A stretch of DNA of 21,350 nt. It comes from Phocaeicola sp. (lineage in GTDB: Bacteria; Bacteroidota; Bacteroidia; Bacteroidales; Bacteroidaceae). The notes under the pieces are model-generated. The model saw nothing but the letters and a program-made list of their open reading frames with translations, had not been told where the DNA came from and did no database searches. Numbering within the stretch: the stretch's first letter is position 1; every line of letters begins with the position of its first letter. This document shows, in pieces, positions 7,841 to 15,357 of this stretch. A program made the position numbers and the translations under genes. Location of the stretch: the NCBI GenBank assembly GCA_020026225.1, contig JAHHQU010000037.1, positions 1-21,350 on the forward strand, given 5' to 3'.

Positions 7841-8650
7841 TTACGCTCTATTAATAAGTTCTCTCATGATAGTAGTCATACGAGGTTGTGCTTCATCGGC
7901 AGCCTTCTGTACTTCTTCGTGTGAAACTTCCACAATTTTTCCTTCTACGCCCAAGTCTGTGATTACGGATACGCCGAATACCTGAATGCCGCAATGGTTG
8001 GCAACGATAACTTCTGGTACAGTCGACATGCCTACGGCATCCGCTCCAAACACACTGAACATCTTATATTCAGCAGGAGTTTCAAAAGTTGGTCCTTGTG
8101 TTCCCAAGTAAACTCCTTCTTGTAATTTTATTCCTTTTTCTTCTGCTATCTTCTTGGCTTTGGCAATCAGTTCCTTTGAATAAGCTTCACTCATATCCGG
8201 GAATCGAGGTCCATAGTCGATATTTTTGCCACGCAACGGATGTTCTGGGAAGAAGTTGATATGATCGGTGATAATCATCAAGTCACCGATTTTGAAGTCA
8301 GGATTTGTACCTCCTGCAGCATTAGAAACAAATAAAGTCTTGATACCTAGTTCACGCATCACACGTACAGGGAAAGTTACTTCTTTCATAGAGTAACCTT
8401 CATAGAAATGGAAGCGTCCCTGCATGGCCATGATATCTTTGTTGCCCAACTTTCCAAATATCAATTTGCCGCTATGGCCTTCAACGGTAGAAATCGGGAA
8501 GTTTGGAATGTCAGAATAATTGATTTCATACTTTTCAGTGATTTCATGAGCCAAGCTGCCTAATCCAGTACCTAGAATGATGGCAGTTTCTGGGTGTGTG
8601 TGCATTTTAGCCCTTAGAAAGGAGGCTGTTTCTTGTATTTTTTCTAACAT
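7841..8650 (-). CDS. punA: Purine-nucleoside phosphorylase (trimeric PNP type)
   Basis: A 269-residue enzyme that splits purine nucleosides with phosphate to free base and ribose-1-phosphate in salvage. Family marks are ILGTGLGSLA (25-34, phosphate binding), STVEGHSGKLIFG, MQGRFHFYEGY, VSNAAGGTNP, the conserved YLGTQGPTFETPAE, and DAVGMSTVPEVIVANHCG. This is the hexosyl-phosphorylase family that includes mammalian PNP, not the hexameric DeoD group. The ATG at 8650 lies 44 bases inside the 3' end of lpxK. I keep it because the family needs about 25 residues before GTGLG and the next Met (residue 16) would remove that helix. The gene then abuts thiL. Confidence 0.94.
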   Translation of the reverse strand: MLEKIQETASFLRAKMHTHPETAIILGTGLGSLAHEITEKYEINYSDIPNFPISTVEGHSGKLIFGKLGNKDIMAMQGRFHFYEGYSMKEVTFPVRVMRELGIKTLFVSNAAGGTNPDFKIGDLMIITDHINFFPEHPLRGKNIDYGPRFPDMSEAYSKELIAKAKKIAEEKGIKLQEGVYLGTQGPTFETPAEYKMFSVFGADAVGMSTVPEVIVANHCGIQVFGVSVITDLGVEGKIVEVSHEEVQKAADEAQPRMTTIMRELINRA

Positions 8651-9743
8651 AATCTAGTATTTTGTTGTTGAATTTTTCTTCATCATTATTTAAAAACTTC
8701 ACCTTAATAGGAAGAACGAAGCAGTGGTGTCTCAGTTCTTCGTCCATGAGAGGGTGGTCAATCAATCGGGCCGCATCTTTTTCGGTTGTCACAATCAGCC
8801 GCTGTCCTTCTGGAAGAATGTCGTATTCCTTATGGATGAGCTTGAAGTCGGCATCGGTAAAGTCGTGATGATCATCGAATGTAATCGGATGGATGCGTTC
8901 GGTGTATTTCGACAATTCTTCAATGATTGACACTGGAGAAGCAATCCCTGTAAGCAAGATGATTTCAATATCCTTAGGGAGCATTTTTAAAGCAAACCGT
9001 TCTTTCCGGTTGGACAATGCATATAAGTCATTGTACTCTAAAGAAGTGAAGAATAAGCTTTGGCTCGGAAGGGGAGACAACTTATTTTCAAATTGTCTGC
9101 TTTCCTCTAACGTCAAGTCGGCAGGACATTTGCTTACAATGAGGATATCGGCTCGTCTCTGTCCTTTTATAGGTTCTCTCAAGCGTCCGGCAGGGAGTAG
9201 CTTGTCTGAAAAAATCGGGCGATAGTAATTGATCAGCACAATATTAATGTCGGGCTTTACATAACGATGTTGGAATGCATCATCTAAAACAACTACTTCT
9301 ACAGGAGGTTTGACTTCCTTCTGGAGCAGCTGTTCAATGCCTTCACATCGGTCGTTGTCTACCGCTACCGTAACTTTCGGATATTTTTTCCACATCTGAT
9401 AGGGTTCGTCCCCGATGTCGGCAATCGTTGTCTTATCTTTTTCTGCACGTACAAATCCCTTTGATTTTCGTTTGTAGCCACGGCTTAGCACGGCCACCTG
9501 ATAAGTATCTTTTAGAAGCTCTATCAAGTATTCCGTGTGTGGAGTTTTTCCGGTGCCACCCACAGAAATGTTCCCTACGCAGATTACTGGCAGGCCAAAT
9601 TCCTTTGTCTTTAAGAATCCGCAGTCGAAAAGCCAATTCCTGAACCTTACGCCCCATCCGTAGAGCCATGAAAGCGGAAGGAGAAAGAAGTTGATTTTCG
9701 GTTGGTGGAAATCTCTGGATGTTGTACGTGTATTATTTGTCAT
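8607..9743 (-). CDS. lpxK: Tetraacyldisaccharide 4'-kinase (lipid A synthesis)
   Basis: LpxK phosphorylates the 4' position of tetraacyldisaccharide-1-phosphate to give lipid IVA, at the cytoplasmic face of the inner membrane. The 378-residue product starts with an amphipathic segment INFFLLPLSWLYGWGVRFRN (about 17-36), then the Walker A ICVGNISVGGTGKTPHTEYL (54-73), LSRGYKRKSKGF, GDEPYQMWKKYP, VVLDDAFQHR (the family's DDGFQH-like motif with Ala for Gly), and LLPAGRLREP. Length fits the Bacteroidota form, which is longer than E. coli LpxK (328). It overlaps sppA by 4 bases and punA by 44 bases. Presence of lpxK shows a Gram-negative envelope. Confidence 0.94.
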   Translation of the reverse strand: MTNNTRTTSRDFHQPKINFFLLPLSWLYGWGVRFRNWLFDCGFLKTKEFGLPVICVGNISVGGTGKTPHTEYLIELLKDTYQVAVLSRGYKRKSKGFVRAEKDKTTIADIGDEPYQMWKKYPKVTVAVDNDRCEGIEQLLQKEVKPPVEVVVLDDAFQHRYVKPDINIVLINYYRPIFSDKLLPAGRLREPIKGQRRADILIVSKCPADLTLEESRQFENKLSPLPSQSLFFTSLEYNDLYALSNRKERFALKMLPKDIEIILLTGIASPVSIIEELSKYTERIHPITFDDHHDFTDADFKLIHKEYDILPEGQRLIVTTEKDAARLIDHPLMDEELRHHCFVLPIKVKFLNNDEEKFNNKILDYVRKNTRNSLLSKG

Positions 9744-11506
9744 CTTATGTTCATTTCAAACGGAAGTCGTGCCTGAACACGGTCCATGTTCTGTAAATTC
9801 TTTGCCCATTGGTAGATAGGATAGTAGCTGCCCAATGTTTCTTCTAATTGGGTGCGAATGTATCGTTCTGGCTTGGTAGTGTCCAGCAAGATAGAAATCA
9901 TATCCTTTTGTTTAGGGTAAGAAAGGGTACGGTAACTGTCTAAGTTGGCACGTTTGGCTGCTTCTTTCAATGCTTCCTGAATACCTCCCAGTTCATCGAC
10001 TAATTTTAAGTCTTTAGCCATTGTACCAGCCCATACTCTTCCTTCTGCTATTTTCTTTAATTGGTCTAAAGGCATTCTTCTGCCATCAGCACAACGTTGG
10101 GTGAACAATTCGTAACCGTTATTAATCATGTTTTGGATTAAGGCACGTTCGTCTTCGTTGAAGGGGCGGTCTATACGTCCCAAATCAGAAAGTTTGTTGG
10201 TTTTGACTCCATCAAGTGTGATTCCTAATTTTCCATTGATCAGTCCCGATGCGTCAGGAATCATGCCGAAAATACCGATAGAACCTGTCAGTGTGGTTGG
10301 CTCGGCCACAATCCAGTCGGCTGCACAAGAGATGTAGTAGCCTCCTGAAGCGGCATAGTCACCCATTGATACGACTACTGGCTTAGCTTCTTTCAAGAGT
10401 GTGACTTCACGCCATATTTGTTCAGAACCGTATGCGCTACCTCCAGGGGAATTGACGCGCAGTACTACGGCTTTGATATTTTTGTCTTCACGTAATTTGC
10501 GCAAGTCTTGAATGACCTTTTCTGAACGGATACCTTCATCCAGGGCAGAACTTCCCATATTGTCTATTTCACCGAATGCATAATAAATGGCGATGGTATT
10601 CTTTCCTGTATTGAGGTTTGTGGCTGGAACTTTCTTCATCTCAGGAACTGTAACAGTCGCCAGCTTGTCGCCGTTGCTCGTTCCTGTCAACATTTTCAAA
10701 TAGGTCAGAACTTGGTCCTTATACATTAGCGTATCCACTAGACCGTTCTTCACATAAAGTTCTGCTTCTTGGAAATCCATATTGGTATCTGCCAGCTCGT
10801 TCAATTTTTCTTCTGAAATGTTTCTGGCTGTTGCTACGTCTTTTACCATCTGGCTCCAGAGAGAAGAAACGAAAGCTTTGGTTTGTTCTCGGTTGGCTGG
10901 ACTCATTTCGGTAGCGATGAACGGTTCAACGGCCGATTTATAAGTTCCAACTCGGAAAATCTGCATTTCTACGCCGAATTTTTTCAAGACATCTTTTAAG
11001 AACAGGTTGTTTGCAGAAATACCGTGCCAAGATACGATACCGGATGGGTTCACGATAACCTTATCTGCTACAGAAGCCAGATAATAGGCTCCTTGTGAAT
11101 AGTTGCCTCCGTATGCGATGATGAACTTATTGCTTTTCTTGAAATCGAGCAGTGCATTGCGGATTTCTTGAAGGGAAGCGGTACCGCAAGCGAACATGTC
11201 TGCGTCAATGTAAATACCTTTGATTTTATCGTTCGTTTCAGCTTTCTTAATGCTGTTCAAGATATCATCCAATCCCATTTTCTTGTCTCCTGTTGACAGG
11301 TACTCATCAATTGGGCTTTCTTCATAACGCTCTGTGATAGTGCCTTGCAAGTTGAGCATTAGTATCGATTTATCCTTTAATGTTACTTCTGTATCGGACG
11401 ACATGACCATACCGACCAAGGACATTGTTCCGAAAATGAGCAGAATGAAGCCTGTGATCAAAAGTCCGACCACGGTGGCGAAAGTCATTTTAAGAAAGTC
11501 TTTCAT
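9740..11506 (-). CDS. sppA: Signal peptide peptidase SppA, 67K type
   Basis: Membrane-anchored serine protease of the S49 family that cleaves remnant signal peptides after protein export. The 588-residue product has one N-terminal membrane segment (about residues 8-34) and two tandem S49 domains, as in E. coli SppA. The N-terminal domain carries the catalytic Lys in VGTYKSAVEPF (K190), and the C-terminal domain carries the nucleophile in MGDYAASGGYYIS (S387), a Ser-Lys dyad split between halves like K209/S409 of E. coli. LRVNSPGGSA and LTGSIGIFG are further family motifs. It is first in the operon with lpxK, punA and thiL and has a consensus promoter 32-62 bases upstream. Grouping with lpxK suggests an envelope-related transcript. 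Confidence 0.95.
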   Translation of the reverse strand: MKDFLKMTFATVVGLLITGFILLIFGTMSLVGMVMSSDTEVTLKDKSILMLNLQGTITERYEESPIDEYLSTGDKKMGLDDILNSIKKAETNDKIKGIYIDADMFACGTASLQEIRNALLDFKKSNKFIIAYGGNYSQGAYYLASVADKVIVNPSGIVSWHGISANNLFLKDVLKKFGVEMQIFRVGTYKSAVEPFIATEMSPANREQTKAFVSSLWSQMVKDVATARNISEEKLNELADTNMDFQEAELYVKNGLVDTLMYKDQVLTYLKMLTGTSNGDKLATVTVPEMKKVPATNLNTGKNTIAIYYAFGEIDNMGSSALDEGIRSEKVIQDLRKLREDKNIKAVVLRVNSPGGSAYGSEQIWREVTLLKEAKPVVVSMGDYAASGGYYISCAADWIVAEPTTLTGSIGIFGMIPDASGLINGKLGITLDGVKTNKLSDLGRIDRPFNEDERALIQNMINNGYELFTQRCADGRRMPLDQLKKIAEGRVWAGTMAKDLKLVDELGGIQEALKEAAKRANLDSYRTLSYPKQKDMISILLDTTKPERYIRTQLEETLGSYYPIYQWAKNLQNMDRVQARLPFEMNIR

Positions 11507-11537
11507 TGTTACTTGATTTTATTGTTAATATTAAAAA

Positions 11538-11568
11538 CAAAGTTATTTATTTTTGTGATAAAAACAAA
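11538..11568 (-). promoter_or_regulatory. Promoter of sppA-lpxK-punA-thiL
   Basis: On the minus strand a -33 TTTG (11568-11565) is followed after 19 bases by the -7 element TAACTTTG (11545-11538), an exact match to the Bacteroides consensus. The inferred start of transcription is about 25 bases before the sppA ATG. Confidence 0.82.
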
Positions 11569-11627
11569 AGATGTCCCTTTTTTATCAGAATGACAAGTAA
11601 ACCTTTTCAGTATAAACAGTCTGTAGT

Positions 11628-12785
11628 TCAGTTGTCTGATTTTTTGTTAAAAACGTTAGCTAAACGGACTACCTGCATAGCTGTCTCCCGAAGGTTTTTA
11701 GCGGCTGTTTCGGGCTGCATCGCTTCTTTCAAGGTAAGTGGTTCTTGGGTAATTGATAGTACGCTTGCAAACCCGGCTTGGTTTAATGATTCCACGTCAT
11801 TGACACTGCCTGCCAATAAAACCACAGGTATCTGATGAACTTGTGCACGTTGCAATACACCATACGGAACTTTTCCTCTGAGTGTCTGCTTGTCGGCTTT
11901 CCCTTCTCCGGTGATGACCAGATTAGCTCCATTCAATGCTTTCTCAAATCCGATGTTGTTTAGTACCAGGTCGATTCCTGGGGTTAAGTCCGCTTTGAAG
12001 AAAGCTGCCAAGGCACCACCTATACCTCCAGCTGCACCGGCACCGGGAAGTTGGCCGATGTCTTTTTGCGTTGTTCTTTTGATTTCTTCGGCATAGATGG
12101 ACAGATTTTGGTCGAGTACTGCAACTTCTGCAGCATTGGCTCCTTTTTGAGGGGCAAAGATTTGGGATGCTCCTTGAGGACCATAAAAAGGATTGTCTAC
12201 GTCGCATGCTACGGTAAAGTGAACTTCATTGATGAGGCTGTAGAAAGAATGGAGGTCGATACGGTGTATTTCATTCACTATTCCTCCGCAACCAGTAGGC
12301 AGAACTTCTCCTTTCGCATTGAAGAACGTGGCTCCCAAAGCTTGCATCATTCCCATGCCGGCATCATTGGTAGCACTTCCACCGATACCAATCAGCAGCT
12401 TCCTGTAGCCTTTCTGAAGGGCGTCCAAGATTAGTTCACCGGTGCCGTAGCTGGTTGTCTTCATCGGATTGCGTTCTTCAGGAGATAACAAAGGAAGTCC
12501 GCTTGCCTGTGCCATTTCGATGACAGCCGTTTCTCCATCACCTAATATGCCATAATGAGCGGGTAGCGGGCGCATCAGTGGGTCATGAACGATGGTTCTT
12601 ATGTAAGTTCCCTTTGTACTTTCAACCATGACTTCAAGGAGTCCTTCACCTCCGTCGGAGATAGGAAGACAGAGAGTCTCGCAGGTTGGTTGTACTTGAT
12701 GAATGCCTTCTGCTACTGATTCGGCTACTTGGTAAGAGCTGAGACATCCTTTAAACGAGTCTGTTATAATGACGATTTTTTTCAT
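11628..12785 (-). CDS. glxK: Glycerate kinase (glycerate 2-kinase family)
   Basis: ATP-dependent kinase of the GarK/GlxK family that phosphorylates D-glycerate, feeding it into glycolysis. The 385-residue product starts MKKIVIITDSFKGCLSSYQV and contains PISDGGEGLLEVM, IEMAQASGLPLL, TTSYGTGELILDAL, IGIGGSATNDAGMGMMQALG (ATP/substrate binding), GAGAAGGIGGALAAFF, and VITGEGKADKQTLRGKVPYG, all expected for the family. The frame is open upstream to 12941, but I start at 12785: the promoter lies at 12803-12833 and the upstream part reads through the terminator of the preceding gene. It stands alone between two operons. Its closeness to the uronate genes may be meaningful, since glycerate is a downstream product in some sugar-acid routes, but its own promoter makes it independent. 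Confidence 0.92.
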   Translation of the reverse strand: MKKIVIITDSFKGCLSSYQVAESVAEGIHQVQPTCETLCLPISDGGEGLLEVMVESTKGTYIRTIVHDPLMRPLPAHYGILGDGETAVIEMAQASGLPLLSPEERNPMKTTSYGTGELILDALQKGYRKLLIGIGGSATNDAGMGMMQALGATFFNAKGEVLPTGCGGIVNEIHRIDLHSFYSLINEVHFTVACDVDNPFYGPQGASQIFAPQKGANAAEVAVLDQNLSIYAEEIKRTTQKDIGQLPGAGAAGGIGGALAAFFKADLTPGIDLVLNNIGFEKALNGANLVITGEGKADKQTLRGKVPYGVLQRAQVHQIPVVLLAGSVNDVESLNQAGFASVLSITQEPLTLKEAMQPETAAKNLRETAMQVVRLANVFNKKSDN

Positions 12786-12802
12786 CTGAATACGACTTTC
12801 TA

Positions 12803-12833
12803 CAAAAATAGGCGAATTAAATCGATACGCAAA
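12803..12833 (-). promoter_or_regulatory. Promoter of the glycerate kinase gene
   Basis: Minus-strand TTTG (12833-12830), 19 bases, then TATTTTTG (12810-12803). This is an exact match to TTTG-N19-TAnnTTTG, with transcription starting about 10 bases before the ATG at 12785. It decides the start of the kinase gene. Confidence 0.82.
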
Positions 12834-12898
12834 ATATGGAGATGATTTCTCAAATGTACCATGAAAGGCAGCCTTATTTAAGGTGTCTTCGTACGGAG

Positions 12899-12950
12899 AA
12901 ATAAAAAACTCCTTTTGACTCATGAAGCGTTTTCGAGTCAAAAGGAGTTT
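12899..12950 (-). terminator. Strong rho-independent terminator of the uronate operon
   Basis: A 16 bp perfect stem, AAACTCCTTTTGACTC (12950-12935 on the minus strand) with its complement at 12921-12906, and a 13-base loop. On the minus strand it runs into TTTTTTATTT. It begins 28 bases after the kduI stop. Confidence 0.93.
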
Positions 12951-12978
12951 CAGTGTTCTTATACTGGAGCGTATGAGC

Positions 12979-13920
12979 TTATCTCATATCTGTGTACTTG
13001 ATTTCATCTTTGTCGGCATAGTTTAGGTTTTCACCTCCCATACCCCAGATGAATGAGTAGTTCTTTGTACCTGCAGCAGCGTGGATAGACCATTCAGGAG
13101 AAGTGATGGCTTGTTCGTTGTGCATCCATACAAGACGTTCTTCCTGAGGTTCACCCATCAAGTGGCAGATTGCATTTCCTTCTTCCAAGTTGAAGTAGAA
13201 GTAAGCTTCCATACGGCGTGTATGGGTGTGTGCTGGCATGGTATTCCAAACAGAACCGGCTTTCAGTTCAGTCAAGCCCATCTGCAACTGGTTAGTACCT
13301 CCTCCTTTGACGCGTTCCAACACTTTCTTTACAATCATCTGATTGACAACACGGTCGTTGCTGTCTTCCATCTTACCGTATTTATCAGAGATGGCGAAGG
13401 CATATTTTTTCTTGTCTGCGTTCTTGTCGAGTGTAATCAGCTGAGTGACGAATTCTTTATAGGCAGGAGTAGAGTTGATGTAGAATTTAGCAGGCTTCTG
13501 TGGGTCAACGCTTTTAAACGTTACTTCTTTCTTTCCGCAACCTACATACAATGCTTCTTTGTATTTCATAGGATATTCTTTGCCATCTACGGTGACGATT
13601 CCGTCACCACCTACGTTGATGACACCCAGTTCACGGCGGTCCAAGAAGTGTTCTGCCTTCAATTCATAGAAAGGATCCAGGCTCAAAACCTTGTTTACAG
13701 GCATTGCACCACCGTAAATCATACGTTCGTACAATGTGTAGGTCATGTTGATTTCGTCTGCCACCATGACTTTTTCCATGAGGAAAGAGCTGCGGAGACG
13801 TTCTGTGTCGTAATGCTTGACGTCTAAAGGATGGCAAGCTGTTTGTACTTTGTAATTTACCTGAGCGTTGCCTGCAATAGCAGCTGCGCCCATCATCAAT
13901 GCAAGATCTAATTTTTTCAT
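12979..13920 (-). CDS. kduI: 5-dehydro-4-deoxy-D-glucuronate isomerase with a Sec signal peptide
   Basis: KduI interconverts 5-keto-4-deoxyuronate (DK-I) and 2,5-diketo-3-deoxygluconate (DK-II) in breakdown of unsaturated uronic acids. The 313-residue product keeps the cupin zinc ligands: TMPAHTHTRRMEAYFYF gives H231, H233 and E238, and SPEWSIHAAAGTKNYSFIWGM gives H280. RRELGVINVGGDG, EALYVGCGKKEV and MHNEQAI are further family segments. E. coli KduI is 278 residues and cytoplasmic. Here the first 19 residues, MKKLDLALMMGAAAIAGNA, form a classic signal peptide ending before Gln20, and the homologous region begins right after it. No internal Met could give the normal start without deleting conserved residues. 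An additional lysine-rich insert lies near 165-190. Last gene of the operon, 11 bases after the permease gene. Confidence 0.92.
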   Translation of the reverse strand: MKKLDLALMMGAAAIAGNAQVNYKVQTACHPLDVKHYDTERLRSSFLMEKVMVADEINMTYTLYERMIYGGAMPVNKVLSLDPFYELKAEHFLDRRELGVINVGGDGIVTVDGKEYPMKYKEALYVGCGKKEVTFKSVDPQKPAKFYINSTPAYKEFVTQLITLDKNADKKKYAFAISDKYGKMEDSNDRVVNQMIVKKVLERVKGGGTNQLQMGLTELKAGSVWNTMPAHTHTRRMEAYFYFNLEEGNAICHLMGEPQEERLVWMHNEQAITSPEWSIHAAAGTKNYSFIWGMGGENLNYADKDEIKYTDMR

Positions 13921-13931
13921 GTTCGTTGTTA

Positions 13932-15326
13932 TTATTTGTTTTTATTTTCTTTCTGATAGTTAATGATGGCACGGCGGTTCAAGACCATCAAGAAGAGGGT
14001 GATGAGTACCAGAATGCCGGAACCTATCCATTTGAATGAATAAGTCAGGTGGAAGATAATCCAAGCCATTGGGCTGGAAGCGAAATCAAGTGCACCTCCG
14101 TCAAAGTTGGCTGGAATATTAACAGCTGCATCTTGTGTCTTTGCATATACGTCTTGTGCAGCTTGAGTGAAATAAGGAGCTAAGTCTGTTACAAAATACA
14201 AACCGATAGCCAATATTACAAACCCGATGATAAAGGTCTTCAATACATTTCCTTTGGTGATAGGTAGAATGAGCGGGAATACATAGAACATTCCGGCTAA
14301 CGATGCCAACGGAAGGAACTGGTTCCCTGGAAGCACGACTGCCAGAAATAGAGTAGCAGGAATTAAAAGCAGTGATACCACCAGAGTAGCAGGGTGTCCG
14401 ATAACCAAAGCAGGACTCATACCGATGTTTAATCCGACTGCTCCTTTGAATTTCTTGGCAATCAATTCACGGGTCGCGTCAGAAATCGGCTTCAAACCTT
14501 CAATGAACAGGCTGGTGATACGTGGTATCAATTCCATGACGGCTCCCATTTTGATACCAAGGCCCAGAATATAAGGTATTTTATCAACCAATTCTTGAGC
14601 GTTCTTGCATGAGAGTGCTCCGATAATGCATCCTACCAGAATTCCGAGGAATAAAGGTTCTCCTAATAAGCCGAATTTCTTCTTCATGCCTTCTGCGTCA
14701 ATGTTCAACTTGTTGAATCCTGGAATCTTGTCTAAGAACTTGTTGATGATTATTGCAAAAGGAACGAATCCCTGGCAGAAAGGCTGAGGGATAGAAGTGC
14801 CGTCCATCTTATCATAGAATGCTTGGAAGTGGTCGGCTGTATAGTCGGCTAAAAGAAGGGTTAGAATGTAGCAGATAATCGCTGCAAAGAATCCCCAAAA
14901 GATATTTCCTGTAGCGAAATAGACCACAGCACCAATAAATGCGAAGTGCCAATAGTTCCATAAGTCGATATTGACTGTGCGGGTAGTTTTGGTAATCAGC
15001 ATCAGAATGTTCACTCCCAGACAGACAGGGATGATGAAGGCTCCTACGGAAGTATTGTAAGCTACTGATGCAGCAGCAGGCCAACCCATATCGAAGACTT
15101 TGAGTTGTAGGTCATAGAGTTCCACCACTTTGCTGAGTGCCGGACCTAAACTGCTGGTAAGCAGGGAAGTGACTACTGAGAGTCCAACGAAACCGACACC
15201 TACCAGCAAACCGCTTTTCAGTGCTTTGCTGAACTTAATACCGATGCACACTCCTAAGATAGTGAAGATGATAGGCATCATTACGGCTGCGCCCAGGCCG
15301 ATGATATAACTGAAAACAGCTTCCAT
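13932..15326 (-). CDS. GatC-like PTS EIIC permease (galactitol family), probable uronate or sugar-acid transporter
   Basis: A 464-residue membrane protein with about 10-12 hydrophobic segments, homologous throughout to the galactitol PTS subunit IIC (EIIC-GAT family). Segments that match E. coli GatC, from memory of that sequence, include VGVGFVGLSVV, LQLKVFDMGWPAAAS, TRTVNIDLWNYWHF, KKKFGLLGEPLFLG (the conserved GEP at 222-224), LIPRITSLFIEGLKPI, LNIGMSPALVIGHPA and VVLPGNQFLPLASLAGM. No EIIA, EIIB, EI or HPr gene is in the window, and the Bacteroides group is generally thought to lack a sugar PTS. It may therefore act as a non-phosphorylating carrier. Sitting between kduI and the DUF4861 gene with short gaps (11 and 31 bases), it is the only inner-membrane transporter of this operon, so I infer it imports the keto-uronate product or a related sugar acid. 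Confidence 0.88.
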   Translation of the reverse strand: MEAVFSYIIGLGAAVMMPIIFTILGVCIGIKFSKALKSGLLVGVGFVGLSVVTSLLTSSLGPALSKVVELYDLQLKVFDMGWPAAASVAYNTSVGAFIIPVCLGVNILMLITKTTRTVNIDLWNYWHFAFIGAVVYFATGNIFWGFFAAIICYILTLLLADYTADHFQAFYDKMDGTSIPQPFCQGFVPFAIIINKFLDKIPGFNKLNIDAEGMKKKFGLLGEPLFLGILVGCIIGALSCKNAQELVDKIPYILGLGIKMGAVMELIPRITSLFIEGLKPISDATRELIAKKFKGAVGLNIGMSPALVIGHPATLVVSLLLIPATLFLAVVLPGNQFLPLASLAGMFYVFPLILPITKGNVLKTFIIGFVILAIGLYFVTDLAPYFTQAAQDVYAKTQDAAVNIPANFDGGALDFASSPMAWIIFHLTYSFKWIGSGILVLITLFLMVLNRRAIINYQKENKNK

Positions 15327-15357
15327 TTTTTTCTTATTGTTCTTTATAGTAATGACT

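Noticed and set aside
12786..12941. 52-codon upstream extension of the glycerate kinase frame
   Set aside because: It contains the kinase promoter and part of the kduI terminator, and the family start MKKIVIITDSFKG is at 12785.
13081..13827. 248-codon plus-strand ORF opposite kduI
   Set aside because: Antisense shadow of the strongly supported kduI frame; Cys/Phe/His/Val-rich composition and no family resemblance.
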